This document shows, piece by piece, positions 25,828 through 31,206 of a DNA stretch of 42,669 nucleotides (within the stretch, counting starts at the first letter, position 1; each line of letters opens with the position of its first letter). The stretch is from a virus. A program made the position numbers and the translations under genes. Under the pieces are notes generated by a model, which ran no database searches, was not told where the DNA came from, and was given only the letters and a program-made list of their open reading frames with translations. The stretch lies in the IMG/VR virus record IMGVR_UViG_3300009285_001108, positions 1-42,669 of that record; one strand, written 5' to 3'.

Positions 25828-26070
25828 ATGACTACCTTTGAAAAACAAAAAAAGGCACTTGAGAATCTAGATTTTATCGTTTCCGTAAACACCAGCGGAC
25901 AAGCTCTATATGTTATTTACGACGGCAGTATAACAAAAAGCAAAGCTAGAAAATTATGTGATGAAGCACTCTGTAAGGCAGGGCTAACGCCAATCACATT
26001 ACATTTTTTCCGCAATAGCTTCGCGCCAAGCTGGGTTAAAAACATCACACCACTATATAAACAAGCCTAA
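25828..26070 (+). CDS. Hypothetical early protein
   Basis: 80 residues (MTTFEKQKKALENLDFIVSV ... SKARKLCDEALCKAGLTPITLHFF). Mixed alpha/beta, no signal peptide or membrane segment. A strong AAAAAAGGGG site precedes the ATG. First gene after the early promoter candidate. Not recognised; such small genes at the beginning of phage early regions often modify host functions. Confidence 0.55.
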   Translation: MTTFEKQKKALENLDFIVSVNTSGQALYVIYDGSITKSKARKLCDEALCKAGLTPITLHFFRNSFAPSWVKNITPLYKQA

Positions 26071-26089
26071 TATGAAAAGGAATAATATT

Positions 26090-26266
26090 ATGAGACTAAC
26101 ATGTGAAGAGTGCAAACAAACCCATAACCTGGACGACGATAAACTGGACGACTTCAACATCTATTGGATATTAAGACCGAATGCCAATGTTGATTATCAG
26201 CCGCATTATCTATGCCACAAATGCACTGAAAAAGTAATTAAAGAAAAACTATTAGAAAGGGATTAA
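26090..26266 (+). CDS. Zinc-ribbon microprotein
   Basis: 58 residues from the ATG at 26090, chosen because AAAGG lies upstream, whereas the in-frame ATG at 26072 has no site. CEECKQTH near the N-terminus and CHKCTEK near the C-terminus form a likely four-cysteine zinc knuckle. No function can be assigned. One of about ten such small zinc-binding proteins in the plus-strand region. Confidence 0.55.
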   Translation: MRLTCEECKQTHNLDDDKLDDFNIYWILRPNANVDYQPHYLCHKCTEKVIKEKLLERD

Positions 26267-26267
26267 A

Positions 26268-26309
26268 ATGAGAAGAGATATAATAACTTTAATTGAAAGG
26301 GTAAAATAA
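26268..26309 (+). CDS. Possible 13-residue leader peptide
   Basis: The frame MRRDIITLIERVK starts one base after the previous stop, with AGAAAGGG upstream, and its stop overlaps the next start (TAATG). It may be a leader that couples translation of the 58-residue gene that follows, or a chance frame. Confidence 0.25.
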   Translation: MRRDIITLIERVK

Positions 26310-26485
26310 TGAAGTGGCAAAGGACAAAAACAGGTATTACAAAAGCCCGATTACAAAAAATATGTGACGAAAATAATCTGCCTTATATAATCGACAATTG
26401 GGCGGCTTCGACAATACGAAATTTTGTGAGGCAGGGCGAAGTTTTAACCGCTGAATTAATCAATGATTATTACAAACATAACTAA
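26309..26485 (+). CDS. Small HTH-like early protein
   Basis: 58 residues (MKWQRTKTGITKARLQKICDENNLPY...AASTIRNFVRQGEVLTAELINDYYKHN). The spacing of helices, ITKARLQKICDENNL followed by AASTIRNFVRQGE, suggests a helix-turn-helix DNA-binding protein. A GAAAGGG site precedes the ATG. Overlaps the tiny upstream frame. Possible early repressor or Cro-like regulator; this is inference from the secondary-structure pattern only. Confidence 0.5.
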   Translation: MKWQRTKTGITKARLQKICDENNLPYIIDNWAASTIRNFVRQGEVLTAELINDYYKHN

Positions 26486-26502
26486 CTTTAAAGGGTAAAA
26501 AA

Positions 26503-26781
26503 ATGAGAACACAAATAATACAAGTCAATATGACCGATGAACAGCCACAAGGTTATATGTTTGCGATTGAGGAATTAGACAACGACGAATGTTTGTTGCA
26601 AACAAGGGGCTATGCTTTTTTAAGCTCCGATGCTAATTTATGGGCAGCAGCGCCGGATTTACTCGAAGCATGCAAGGCAGCAGACGGCGCAATAATAGCC
26701 ATGCAAATAGACGGGGTAGACCGATTAGACTTCATTCAAAAAACATTACAGCAAGCCATTGAAAAGGCAGAAAGTAGGTGA
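26503..26781 (+). CDS. Hypothetical phage protein with WAAAPDLLEA motif
   Basis: 92 residues. The stretch LWAAAPDLLEACKAADGAI, followed by a C-terminal helix LDFIQKTLQQAIEKAE, occurs in a large set of uncharacterised phage and prophage proteins. The N-terminal half is beta-rich. The gene has an AAAGGG site and lies in the same short operon as its neighbours. Function unknown. Confidence 0.6.
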   Translation: MRTQIIQVNMTDEQPQGYMFAIEELDNDECLLQTRGYAFLSSDANLWAAAPDLLEACKAADGAIIAMQIDGVDRLDFIQKTLQQAIEKAESR

Positions 26782-26785
26782 AATT

Positions 26786-26995
26786 ATGGAAACTATAAAA
26801 TCCGAGCAGGGCGTTTGCCCCAAATGCGGTTCAGAAGACCTGGATTATGGAGTAATGGAATTAATGGAAGAAAGCATTTTCTACCCATACACTTGCAATA
26901 AATGCGGGTTTCGTGGGAAGGAGTGGTATTCAGTAACGTTCTCTGAACACCAAAACGAAGATAACCCTGATGAGGTATTCCTAAAAAACTCTTAA
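26786..26995 (+). CDS. Zinc-ribbon protein
   Basis: 69 residues from the ATG at 26786, which has AGGTG upstream; the frame is open to 26759 inside the preceding gene. CPKCGSEDLDYG and CNKCGFRGKEWY form a classical zinc ribbon; the C-terminus is acidic. Last gene before the terminator at 27019-27043. Function unknown. Confidence 0.6.
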   Translation: METIKSEQGVCPKCGSEDLDYGVMELMEESIFYPYTCNKCGFRGKEWYSVTFSEHQNEDNPDEVFLKNS

Positions 26996-27018
26996 TCCCT
27001 ATTAACTTGTGAAAGAAC

Positions 27019-27043
27019 AGCCCTCAGAAATGGGGGCTTTTTT
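27019..27043 (+). terminator. Intrinsic terminator of the first early operon
   Basis: AGCCCTC, loop AGAAAT, GGGGGCT (seven pairs with one G-T), then a run of T, 24 bases after the stop codon. A classical Rho-independent terminator on the plus strand. Confidence 0.85.
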
Positions 27044-27072
27044 ATTGCTATTTGTGTATTATAATTTACAAT

Positions 27073-27163
27073 ATACGTCAATTTGGCGTATTACGGGAAT
27101 TTTAGTACAATGACACTTATTAATAAATGATGTTATTATTGACGAGTATGTGCAATAATTGCA
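27073..27163. promoter_or_regulatory. Two inverted repeats between convergent operons
   Basis: ATACGTCAA-T-TTGGCGTAT (27073-27091; nine-base half-sites with one mismatch) and the perfect TGCAAT-A-ATTGCA (27151-27163). Both have the size of dimeric repressor operators, yet lie in a spacer between converging genes, so they might control a transcript that has not been identified. Confidence 0.35.
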
Positions 27164-27168
27164 TGTAG

Positions 27169-27321
27169 TTATGACCGTTCTGCAAAAAAACGCTTTTTGA
27201 TTGCATTAAAACTCTTTTTCAAGTCATCATACGCAATATTACACTTATAGTCATCGCTTAAATGATGCTTAAGCTCCTCAATTTCCTCCAGTAACGCTCG
27301 CAAATGATCTTCAATCTCCAT
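27169..27321 (-). CDS. Small coiled-coil protein
   Basis: 50 residues (MEIEDHLRALLEEIEELKHHLSDDYKCN...KKSFNAIKKRFFAERS), almost entirely helical with an acidic N-terminal heptad pattern. Its ATG overlaps the stop of the upstream gene (TGATG at 27323-27319). Second gene of a two-gene minus-strand unit on the opposite strand to surrounding early genes. Function unknown. Confidence 0.5.
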   Translation of the reverse strand: MEIEDHLRALLEEIEELKHHLSDDYKCNIAYDDLKKSFNAIKKRFFAERS

Positions 27322-27470
27322 CAAACCTTTCCCTGCCAAACCTGCCTATGAACCTTTTCACAATAGTCGTCTTTTGCCTGAGAAACAATCAAGTCATACA
27401 AAGCAGCTTTGCGAGCGAGTTCTTTTAATGTTTCTTTCTTAATATAAATGTACTTACTATTCTTTCCCAT
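27321..27470 (-). CDS. Small basic helical protein
   Basis: 49 residues (MGKNSKYIYIKKETLKELARKAALYDLIVSQAKDDY...). Basic N-terminus and one long amphipathic helix. Overlaps the next gene by three bases. The perfect palindrome at 27502-27517 lies just upstream, at the distance expected for an operator controlling this unit. It may be an antitoxin-like or regulatory peptide, but no family match is claimed. Confidence 0.5.
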   Translation of the reverse strand: MGKNSKYIYIKKETLKELARKAALYDLIVSQAKDDYCEKVHRQVWQGKV

Positions 27471-27501
27471 AAGTCTTTTCTTAATATTGGTTTATCTAAA
27501 A

Positions 27502-27517
27502 GTTAGGCGCGCCTAAC
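27502..27517. promoter_or_regulatory. Perfect 16-base palindrome, operator candidate
   Basis: GTTAGGCGCGCCTAAC, self-complementary throughout, 32 bases upstream of the minus-strand gene starting at 27470. It has no T-tract on either side, so it is more like an operator than a terminator. Confidence 0.5.
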
Positions 27518-27836
27518 AATATACCTAAAGCACTTCTACCAATCCATCCCCTTTCTTTTAAAGCTCAAGGCTGACTTTAATACTAGCTTAATACATTTAG
27601 TCTAAGACTAGCAAGAAAGAAAGAACCACAAGAGGACGATTGGCTATCAGTGAAGGGAAGACCTTTTTATATCATAACCAAATTGCGCTTTTAACCGTTC
27701 GTTTAATTAAGCCGTTTGCCCGAAAGCAGATGGAAATTTGGCAGGGCGCTAGTCCAGTCCATCAGAAAACTAGTTGTGCTTGTGCCCTTTTATCCTTGAA
27801 ACGGTAGTTATAGGTCTTTTTTAACACTGCGCTCTA
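27518..27836. other. 319-base non-coding stretch in minus-strand early cluster
   Basis: No frame longer than a few codons with a ribosome binding site was found on either strand. It contains a local stem GCTAGT...ACTAGT (27748-27773) inside GGGC...GCCC, and a TAGTCCAGT (27750-27758) that recurs in the structured element at 28723-28731. It lies between two minus-strand gene pairs and may carry a non-coding RNA or a processed leader. Confidence 0.4.
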
Positions 27837-27995
27837 TTAACTTTTATATACTTTACCCTTACGGGCATAACTTCTCATTTTCGCTTCGGCCTGGCCTTCA
27901 ATGATAGCTTTAATATCTATTGAGTCTATACCTGGATTGTCTTTAAGGTTTTTCATTTCCTTTGGACTTAGCCATTTTTTAATAAATTTATTCAA
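27837..27995 (-). CDS. Small hypothetical protein, TTG start
   Basis: 52 residues: NKFIKKWLSPKEMKNLKDN ... IDIKAIIEGQAEAKMRSYARKGKVYKS. The TTG start overlaps the last codons of the upstream zinc protein (CTTGAATAA), giving an eight-base overlap that suggests translational coupling. Basic, helical. Not recognised. An internal ATG would give a 39-residue product. Confidence 0.45.
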   Translation of the reverse strand: MNKFIKKWLSPKEMKNLKDNPGIDSIDIKAIIEGQAEAKMRSYARKGKVYKS

Positions 27996-28179
27996 GTCTA
28001 TTACTCTTATAGTTACCTGTTTGCCGCTCTGTTTCTAGCTCTGAATTGGACTGAGACCATTTGCGCTTGCAGCTAAGAAACTCGTGCGCATTTGGATCGC
28101 TAATCGTCCGAAACTCGTCTTTTGAGCATAGAAAGCAGGTAGGCTTATTTGATTTAGCTCCGCATATTCTACATTCCAT
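27988..28179 (-). CDS. Zinc-ribbon protein, first gene of the divergent minus unit
   Basis: 63 residues: CRICGAKSNKPTCFLC at the N-terminus gives two CxxC pairs 11 residues apart, followed by a charged helical region. Its start lies about 50 bases downstream of the consensus promoter at 28257-28230. First gene of the minus-strand unit that diverges from the RHH-like gene. A regulatory role is inferred from position. Confidence 0.55.
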   Translation of the reverse strand: MECRICGAKSNKPTCFLCSKDEFRTISDPNAHEFLSCKRKWSQSNSELETERQTGNYKSNRLE

Positions 28180-28229
28180 TGTTTGACTTTCATAGTATCC
28201 TTACAAACCATCTATCCCTCACAATGTTA

Positions 28230-28257
28230 ATTATACCTTATTTAATGGCCTTGTCAA
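28230..28257 (-). promoter_or_regulatory. Consensus sigma-70 promoter, leftward
   Basis: On the minus strand: TTGACA (28257-28252), 16-base spacer, TATAAT (28235-28230). Both hexamers are perfect. It drives the minus-strand unit starting at 28179, leaving a leader of about 45 bases. Confidence 0.85.
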
Positions 28258-28311
28258 GTTTTACACTTAAAAAACCAAAAAAGGGGATTTTCAGGCTAAA
28301 AACAGCGATTG

Positions 28312-28360
28312 AATCGGAAATCTTCACCTCGATAAAAAGCATAAAAATAATTTTCCGATT
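28312..28360. promoter_or_regulatory. Inverted repeat between divergent promoters, operator candidate
   Basis: AATCGGAAA (28312-28320) and TTTCCGATT (28352-28360), perfect nine-base arms 31 bases apart. A shorter CGATT-G-AATCG palindrome overlaps the left arm. The site lies between the leftward and rightward promoters and could bind the RHH-like protein encoded next to it. Confidence 0.45.
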
Positions 28361-28450
28361 AAACCTTAAAATCTGCATAATGTAAATAGTTGTTATGCAT
28401 AGACTTATAGAAGCAAATGAAAATATCGCAAATAATTTTTTGAAATATGC

Positions 28451-28479
28451 TTGACAAATTGTGGAATATACTTTAAAGT
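28451..28479 (+). promoter_or_regulatory. Rightward early promoter producing a leaderless mRNA
   Basis: TTGACA (28451-28456), 17-base spacer, TAAAGT (28474-28479). Transcription would begin about seven bases later, at or next to the ATG at 28487, so the first gene would have essentially no 5' leader. Confidence 0.65.
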
Positions 28480-28486
28480 TAAATAT

Positions 28487-28663
28487 ATGGAAACGCCGAA
28501 AAACATAAAGACAATAAACTTAACCAGTAGCAACTACCCCGATTTGTTTACGATGATAAACGAATATTGCCAGCGGAATCCTGGCTTTACAGCAACGAGT
28601 TTGGTGGTAAACCTGCTAATAGTTGAGTTGCAAAAAAGACTAAAAAGTGAATATAGAATTTAA
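28487..28663 (+). CDS. Ribbon-helix-helix-like regulator
   Basis: 58 residues from the ATG at 28487 (METPKNIKTINLTSSNYPDL...). A short strand (KTINLTSS) followed by two helices (PDLFTMINEYCQRNP, TATSLVVNLLIVELQKRLKSE) is the Arc/CopG-type ribbon-helix-helix plan. The frame is open to a TTG at 28451, but that TTG is the -35 box. No Shine-Dalgarno is present and the promoter places the start of the mRNA at the ATG. It may regulate the divergent promoters next to it. Confidence 0.6.
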   Translation: METPKNIKTINLTSSNYPDLFTMINEYCQRNPGFTATSLVVNLLIVELQKRLKSEYRI

Positions 28664-28679
28664 GGCTTGCGACAAAATA

Positions 28680-28909
28680 GACCATCGGCACTAGTCCACG
28701 CAGAGATAGCGTATTTCTGGATTAGTCCAGTATGCTTGCCCGATGGTCTGAAAAGATATGAATGGCAATCCGCAGCCCGTGTCTGCATGACCTTGTTGGT
28801 TGGTTGGTCATAATGCTGTAATCGTTCACGGGTGAAACCAACTTGCTTATTCATTATCTGTAAGGTACTGCCTGGCTTTAATAGCTCTATGGAGCTAAGG
28901 CTGGGCAGT
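28680..28909 (+). ncRNA. Candidate structured non-coding RNA
   Basis: The 311-base gap between genes is richer in G and C than its surroundings and packed with pairings: GACCATCGG/CCGATGGTC (28680-28688 with 28740-28748) enclosing CTGGA-TTAG-TCCAG; CCCGTG/CACGGG (28776-28781 with 28827-28832) enclosing ATGACC/GGTCAT; and an 18-pair hairpin at 28867-28909 (12 + 6 pairs, UAA bulge, UAUG loop). GTTGGT repeats near 28795 can pair with ACCAAC near 28838. No T-run follows, so the 3' end is not clear and may extend to about 28960. Strand is assumed from the neighbouring genes. No Rfam family could be recognised. Confidence 0.6.
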
Positions 28910-28974
28910 CGCACTCATCTCTCCTCCAACAGGGCGGTGCGGCCTACCCGCTCCATTATTTAAGGAAAAGAAAA

Positions 28975-29148
28975 ATGGAAATTGAACTGTATTATAAATG
29001 TCCAAACTGTCAACTGCTAACAAAAATAAACGAGGCGGACATGGAGTTTACGGGCTGGATAGCAGATTCCTGTGAGAGTATTGAGATTTCACTCGTAACA
29101 TCCTGCCAATGTGGCAGTATCATTGAATGTCTTGTTTACGCAAGGTAA
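28975..29148 (+). CDS. Small zinc-ribbon protein
   Basis: 57 residues: CPNCQLLTKINEAD near the N-terminus and CQCGSIIEC near the C-terminus suggest a zinc ribbon. AAGGAAAAG precedes the ATG. First gene after the structured RNA region. Function unknown. Confidence 0.55.
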   Translation: MEIELYYKCPNCQLLTKINEADMEFTGWIADSCESIEISLVTSCQCGSIIECLVYAR

Positions 29149-29153
29149 TTAAA

Positions 29154-29351
29154 ATGGCAAAATATATAATCAAAAAAGAATTAACAGTGGATGGTGATGT
29201 AGTTTATTGGGCTTATGAAAAAGTTTACGGTACAGATGTTCTTTTCGCCGGAAGCTGTGCATATTCAATAGAAGGTTGCGAAAACAAATTAAAGAGTATT
29301 ATTAAAAAAAGAAGTTTTGTTCCCGAGGTAGTCAAAGAGTTGGAGATATAA
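29154..29351 (+). CDS. Hypothetical early protein
   Basis: 65 residues from the ATG at 29154 (MAKYIIKKELTVDGDVVYWAYEKVYGTDV...). An in-frame ATG at 29127 lies inside the upstream gene and is less likely. Beta-rich N-terminal half and a basic helical end (ENKLKSIIKKRSFVPEVVKE). Followed after one base by the lysozyme-like gene. Not recognised. Confidence 0.55.
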   Translation: MAKYIIKKELTVDGDVVYWAYEKVYGTDVLFAGSCAYSIEGCENKLKSIIKKRSFVPEVVKELEI

Positions 29352-29352
29352 C

Positions 29353-29769
29353 ATGAAAACACTCTTGATAATATTATCACTGTATAGCGTAGGCTATACA
29401 ATAAACTGGGAGAAAGAATATCCCATTATAGAAAAAGCAGCTTTGAGAAACAACTGCGAGGGTGATGATTTTTTAATCCTGTTGGCTATAAGACTAGCCG
29501 AGCGAGGCGGCGAAGGAAAAGAGTTTGGGATTGTTCACCCGAAGGCATGGGGGACAAATTTAGATACGCAGGCAGGATGGGCAGCTTGCACCGTAGTTAA
29601 GAACCGCAAGCGATATGAAAGCCAAGTAAGGTCAGGGACGACCTGTGATTTTATTACGTTCCTGGGTAATCGTTATTGCCCAATCGGGGCGGCCAACGAC
29701 CCCAAAGGCTTGAACCGTAACTGGGGAAAAAACGTAACATATTTTTACAACAAATTAAAAAGTGAATAG
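29353..29769 (+). CDS. Lysozyme-like/transglycosylase protein, endolysin candidate
   Basis: 138 residues. A short hydrophobic N-terminus (KTLLIILSLYSVGY) could be a signal sequence or signal-anchor. The body has AIRLAERGGEGKEFGIVHP with a likely catalytic Glu at about 50, TQAGWAACTVVKNRKRYE, and FLGNRYCPIGAANDPKGLNR with NWGKNVTYFY. These phrases recur in a phage family with the lysozyme-like layout. GGAGATATAAC precedes the ATG. It would cut peptidoglycan from the periplasmic side. The lysis partners (holin-like) lie at the end of the late operon, so expression timing is unusual. Confidence 0.65.
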   Translation: MKTLLIILSLYSVGYTINWEKEYPIIEKAALRNNCEGDDFLILLAIRLAERGGEGKEFGIVHPKAWGTNLDTQAGWAACTVVKNRKRYESQVRSGTTCDFITFLGNRYCPIGAANDPKGLNRNWGKNVTYFYNKLKSE

Positions 29770-29875
29770 CCAGTAGTGGCGGAATATAGACGCTAATGAC
29801 CGGAAGGATGCCTCCTGTGAATATCCGGCTAAGGGCGGGGCAATCCCGTGCAGGTGGAAATCCTGCCTACTGGCT
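29768..29875 (+). ncRNA. tRNA-like structured RNA (class II-like, non-canonical)
   Basis: Nine base pairs AGCCAGTAG/CTACTGGCT (29768-29776 with 29867-29875) close the element. Inside, TGGCGGAATATAGACGC matches the tRNA-Leu/Ser D arm (GCG/CGC stem); CGGG-GCAAT-CCCG (29836-29848) matches a long variable arm; GCAGG-TGGAAAT-CCTGC (29850-29866) has T-arm geometry. Deviations: the D loop lacks the GG pair, the T loop reads TGGAAAT rather than TTCGAAT, and the anticodon region is a 42-base arm (CCGGA-AGGA/TCCT-TCCGG) with no clear anticodon. No CCA is encoded. Directly abuts the lysozyme-like stop codon. Confidence 0.6.
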
Positions 29876-29890
29876 CTTATAAGTTAATAA

Positions 29891-30023
29891 CGGCGGCTGA
29901 AAAAAGATAAAAAGAGAATTTTAAGAAGTGCGTTAAAAACGCTTTATGAAAGGCTCTAATTTATGGTGAACTGGATTGGACAGTATTATACAACTCACTT
30001 GCCAACGTTGGCGACAGCCGCCG
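29891..30023 (+). ncRNA. Second candidate structured RNA
   Basis: CGGCGGCTG (29891-29899) pairs perfectly with CAGCCGCCG (30015-30023), closing 115 bases. Inside are GCGTT-AAA-AACGC (29930-29942) and the palindrome GCCAACGTTGGC (30001-30012). The interval is A-rich and has no gene. It lies 15 bases after the tRNA-like element and 20 bases before the next ATG, so it could be an independent RNA or a leader of the downstream operon. Confidence 0.55.
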
Positions 30024-30043
30024 ATATTTTAGAAAGGTGAAAA

Positions 30044-30262
30044 ATGAGTACTAAAGAATGTCGTGAAACTTGTGATGTGTACAAGGACTGGTGCAGACTC
30101 CGCTCTTTGTTAAATGACGTGCTTGCAATCCACATGACACATTATGGTGGCACGGCGGGAATAGTAAGCAAAGACTATCTTGACTGCATCAGAGAACAGA
30201 TGAAAGTAAGTAAAGGCTATCTCGACAGCATAAGAGGGCAACTGAAAGAAGGTGAAAAATGA
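30044..30262 (+). CDS. Hypothetical small protein
   Basis: 72 residues, Cys-rich N-terminus (MSTKECRETCDVYKDWCRLR) and a C-terminus with a near repeat, YLDCIREQMK and YLDSIRGQLK. AGAAAGGTG precedes the ATG. Overlaps the next gene by four bases. Not recognised; helical throughout. Confidence 0.55.
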   Translation: MSTKECRETCDVYKDWCRLRSLLNDVLAIHMTHYGGTAGIVSKDYLDCIREQMKVSKGYLDSIRGQLKEGEK

Positions 30263-30444
30263 AAACTTTTTATTGTTTTGACTGCGAGCACAAATGGGAG
30301 GTGGATATATTCGCTTGTGAAGCCGGTGCGGTATGCCCTAAATGTCATGGCGAAGATATTTGGGATTATGAGAATTACAAAAAAGCCCAGAAAGAAAATG
30401 CTTATTATGATAGGAAAGAGGATAGAAGATTATGGAAAAATTAA
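30259..30444 (+). CDS. Zinc-ribbon protein
   Basis: 61 residues: CFDCEHKWEVD and CPKCHGEDIWDYEN form a zinc ribbon of rubredoxin/transcription-factor type, followed by a charged tail. Starts with an ATGA overlap with the previous gene. Function unknown; the first half resembles small regulatory zinc ribbons of the FmdB type. Confidence 0.6.
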   Translation: MKTFYCFDCEHKWEVDIFACEAGAVCPKCHGEDIWDYENYKKAQKENAYYDRKEDRRLWKN

Positions 30445-30608
30445 AAAAGACACATTATACAGAGTTGCTCAGCAAAATATTGGTTGCCGCAAATGGCACA
30501 ATAGAGTTAGTGTCGGCAAATTATTGCTTGGACGGTATCGAGGCAGTAATTAAGAATATAGACGACGACCAGGAATATATCATAACAATTACTCCGAGGG
30601 AATTATGA
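30432..30608 (+). CDS. Hypothetical small protein
   Basis: 58 residues (MEKLKKTHYTELLSKILVAANGTIELVSANYCLDGIEAVIKNIDDDQEYIITITPREL). Compact alpha/beta. It overlaps the end of the preceding zinc ribbon by 13 bases and the start of the exonuclease gene (ATGA), which argues for a real coupled gene. Not recognised. Confidence 0.55.
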   Translation: MEKLKKTHYTELLSKILVAANGTIELVSANYCLDGIEAVIKNIDDDQEYIITITPREL

Positions 30609-31204
30609 GACAGATAATAGATTGCATACAGGGTAGCGAGGAATGGTATCAAGCTAGAATTGGCAGGGTAACATCGAGTTGCTTCGATAAAGTCTTGAAT
30701 AAGAAAACTGGACGTGGCTTGTATATGCGTAAAGTTGCAGCAGAATGGATAAGTAACGAAAAAGAAGATAGCTACACAAACGCGGCAATGGAAAAGGGCA
30801 AGGAAAGAGAGGCTTTGGCTAGAGCAGCTTATGAGACAGAAAGAAACTGTAAAGTTGACCAGGTGGGTTTGATTATATTGGATAACTGGATCGGCTGCTC
30901 TCCTGATGGTTTAGTCGGAGACGATGGGTTGATTGAGATTAAATGCCCATTTGGTTCAACCCACATACAATATATCGAAGATGATAAATTGCCGTCCGAG
31001 TATGTTCCGCAGATACAGGGGCAGCTTTGGGTAACAGACAGAAAGTGGTGTGACTTTATAAGCTATCATCCCGCGTTTAATATTAAGTCATTATTTATTA
31101 AAAGAGTTGATAGAGACGAAAAATATATAGAAAATCTTAAAAAAGAAGTTGACAAATTTGTTGATGAATTGCAAAATATGATAGCCAAATTACAAGGAGA
31201 ATAA
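30605..31204 (+). CDS. YqaJ-like viral recombinase exonuclease (lambda exonuclease fold)
   Basis: 199 residues. N-terminal GSEEWYQARIGRVTSSCFDKVL is the YqaJ signature; NAAMEKGKEREALARAAYE follows. The catalytic PD-(D/E)xK core is visible as GCSPDGLVGDDGLIEIKCP (Asp ... Glu-x-Lys at about residues 101-115), then PQIQGQLWVTDRKWCDFISY. It degrades one DNA strand to give a 3' overhang for the annealing protein encoded next. The two genes are two bases apart, as expected for a recombination pair. Confidence 0.88.
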   Translation: MRQIIDCIQGSEEWYQARIGRVTSSCFDKVLNKKTGRGLYMRKVAAEWISNEKEDSYTNAAMEKGKEREALARAAYETERNCKVDQVGLIILDNWIGCSPDGLVGDDGLIEIKCPFGSTHIQYIEDDKLPSEYVPQIQGQLWVTDRKWCDFISYHPAFNIKSLFIKRVDRDEKYIENLKKEVDKFVDELQNMIAKLQGE

Positions 31205-31206
31205 AA

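Noticed and set aside
28179-28385. Plus-strand 68-codon frame
   Set aside because: It covers the perfect leftward promoter (28230-28257) and the inverted repeat, and begins opposite the start of the zinc-ribbon gene. A regulatory region is more likely.
28451-28486. TTG start extending the RHH-like protein by 12 residues
   Set aside because: The TTG is the first part of a consensus -35 box and there is no ribosome binding site upstream; the ATG at 28487 is preferred.
28660-28914. Minus-strand 84-codon open frame
   Set aside because: It lies over the strongly paired stretch 28680-28909, has no convincing ribosome binding site and an unusual composition; its openness is better explained by RNA structure.
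29768-29875. Hammerhead ribozyme, because CTAATGA and GAAA are present
   Set aside because: The catalytic core needs CUGAUGA; here the third base is A, and no correctly placed cleavage triplet or three-stem junction was found. The tRNA-like reading explains more of the sequence.
29768-30023. tmRNA, since two structured parts lie together after a tRNA-like element
   Set aside because: There is no tRNA-Ala-like acceptor with G-U pair, no tag reading frame ending in a hydrophobic Ala-Ala sequence, and the tRNA-like part is closed by itself.
30278-30553. 91-codon frame overlapping two small genes
   Set aside because: It overlaps the zinc-ribbon gene 30259-30444 and the coupled gene 30432-30608, both of which have overlapping start/stop junctions and recognisable composition.
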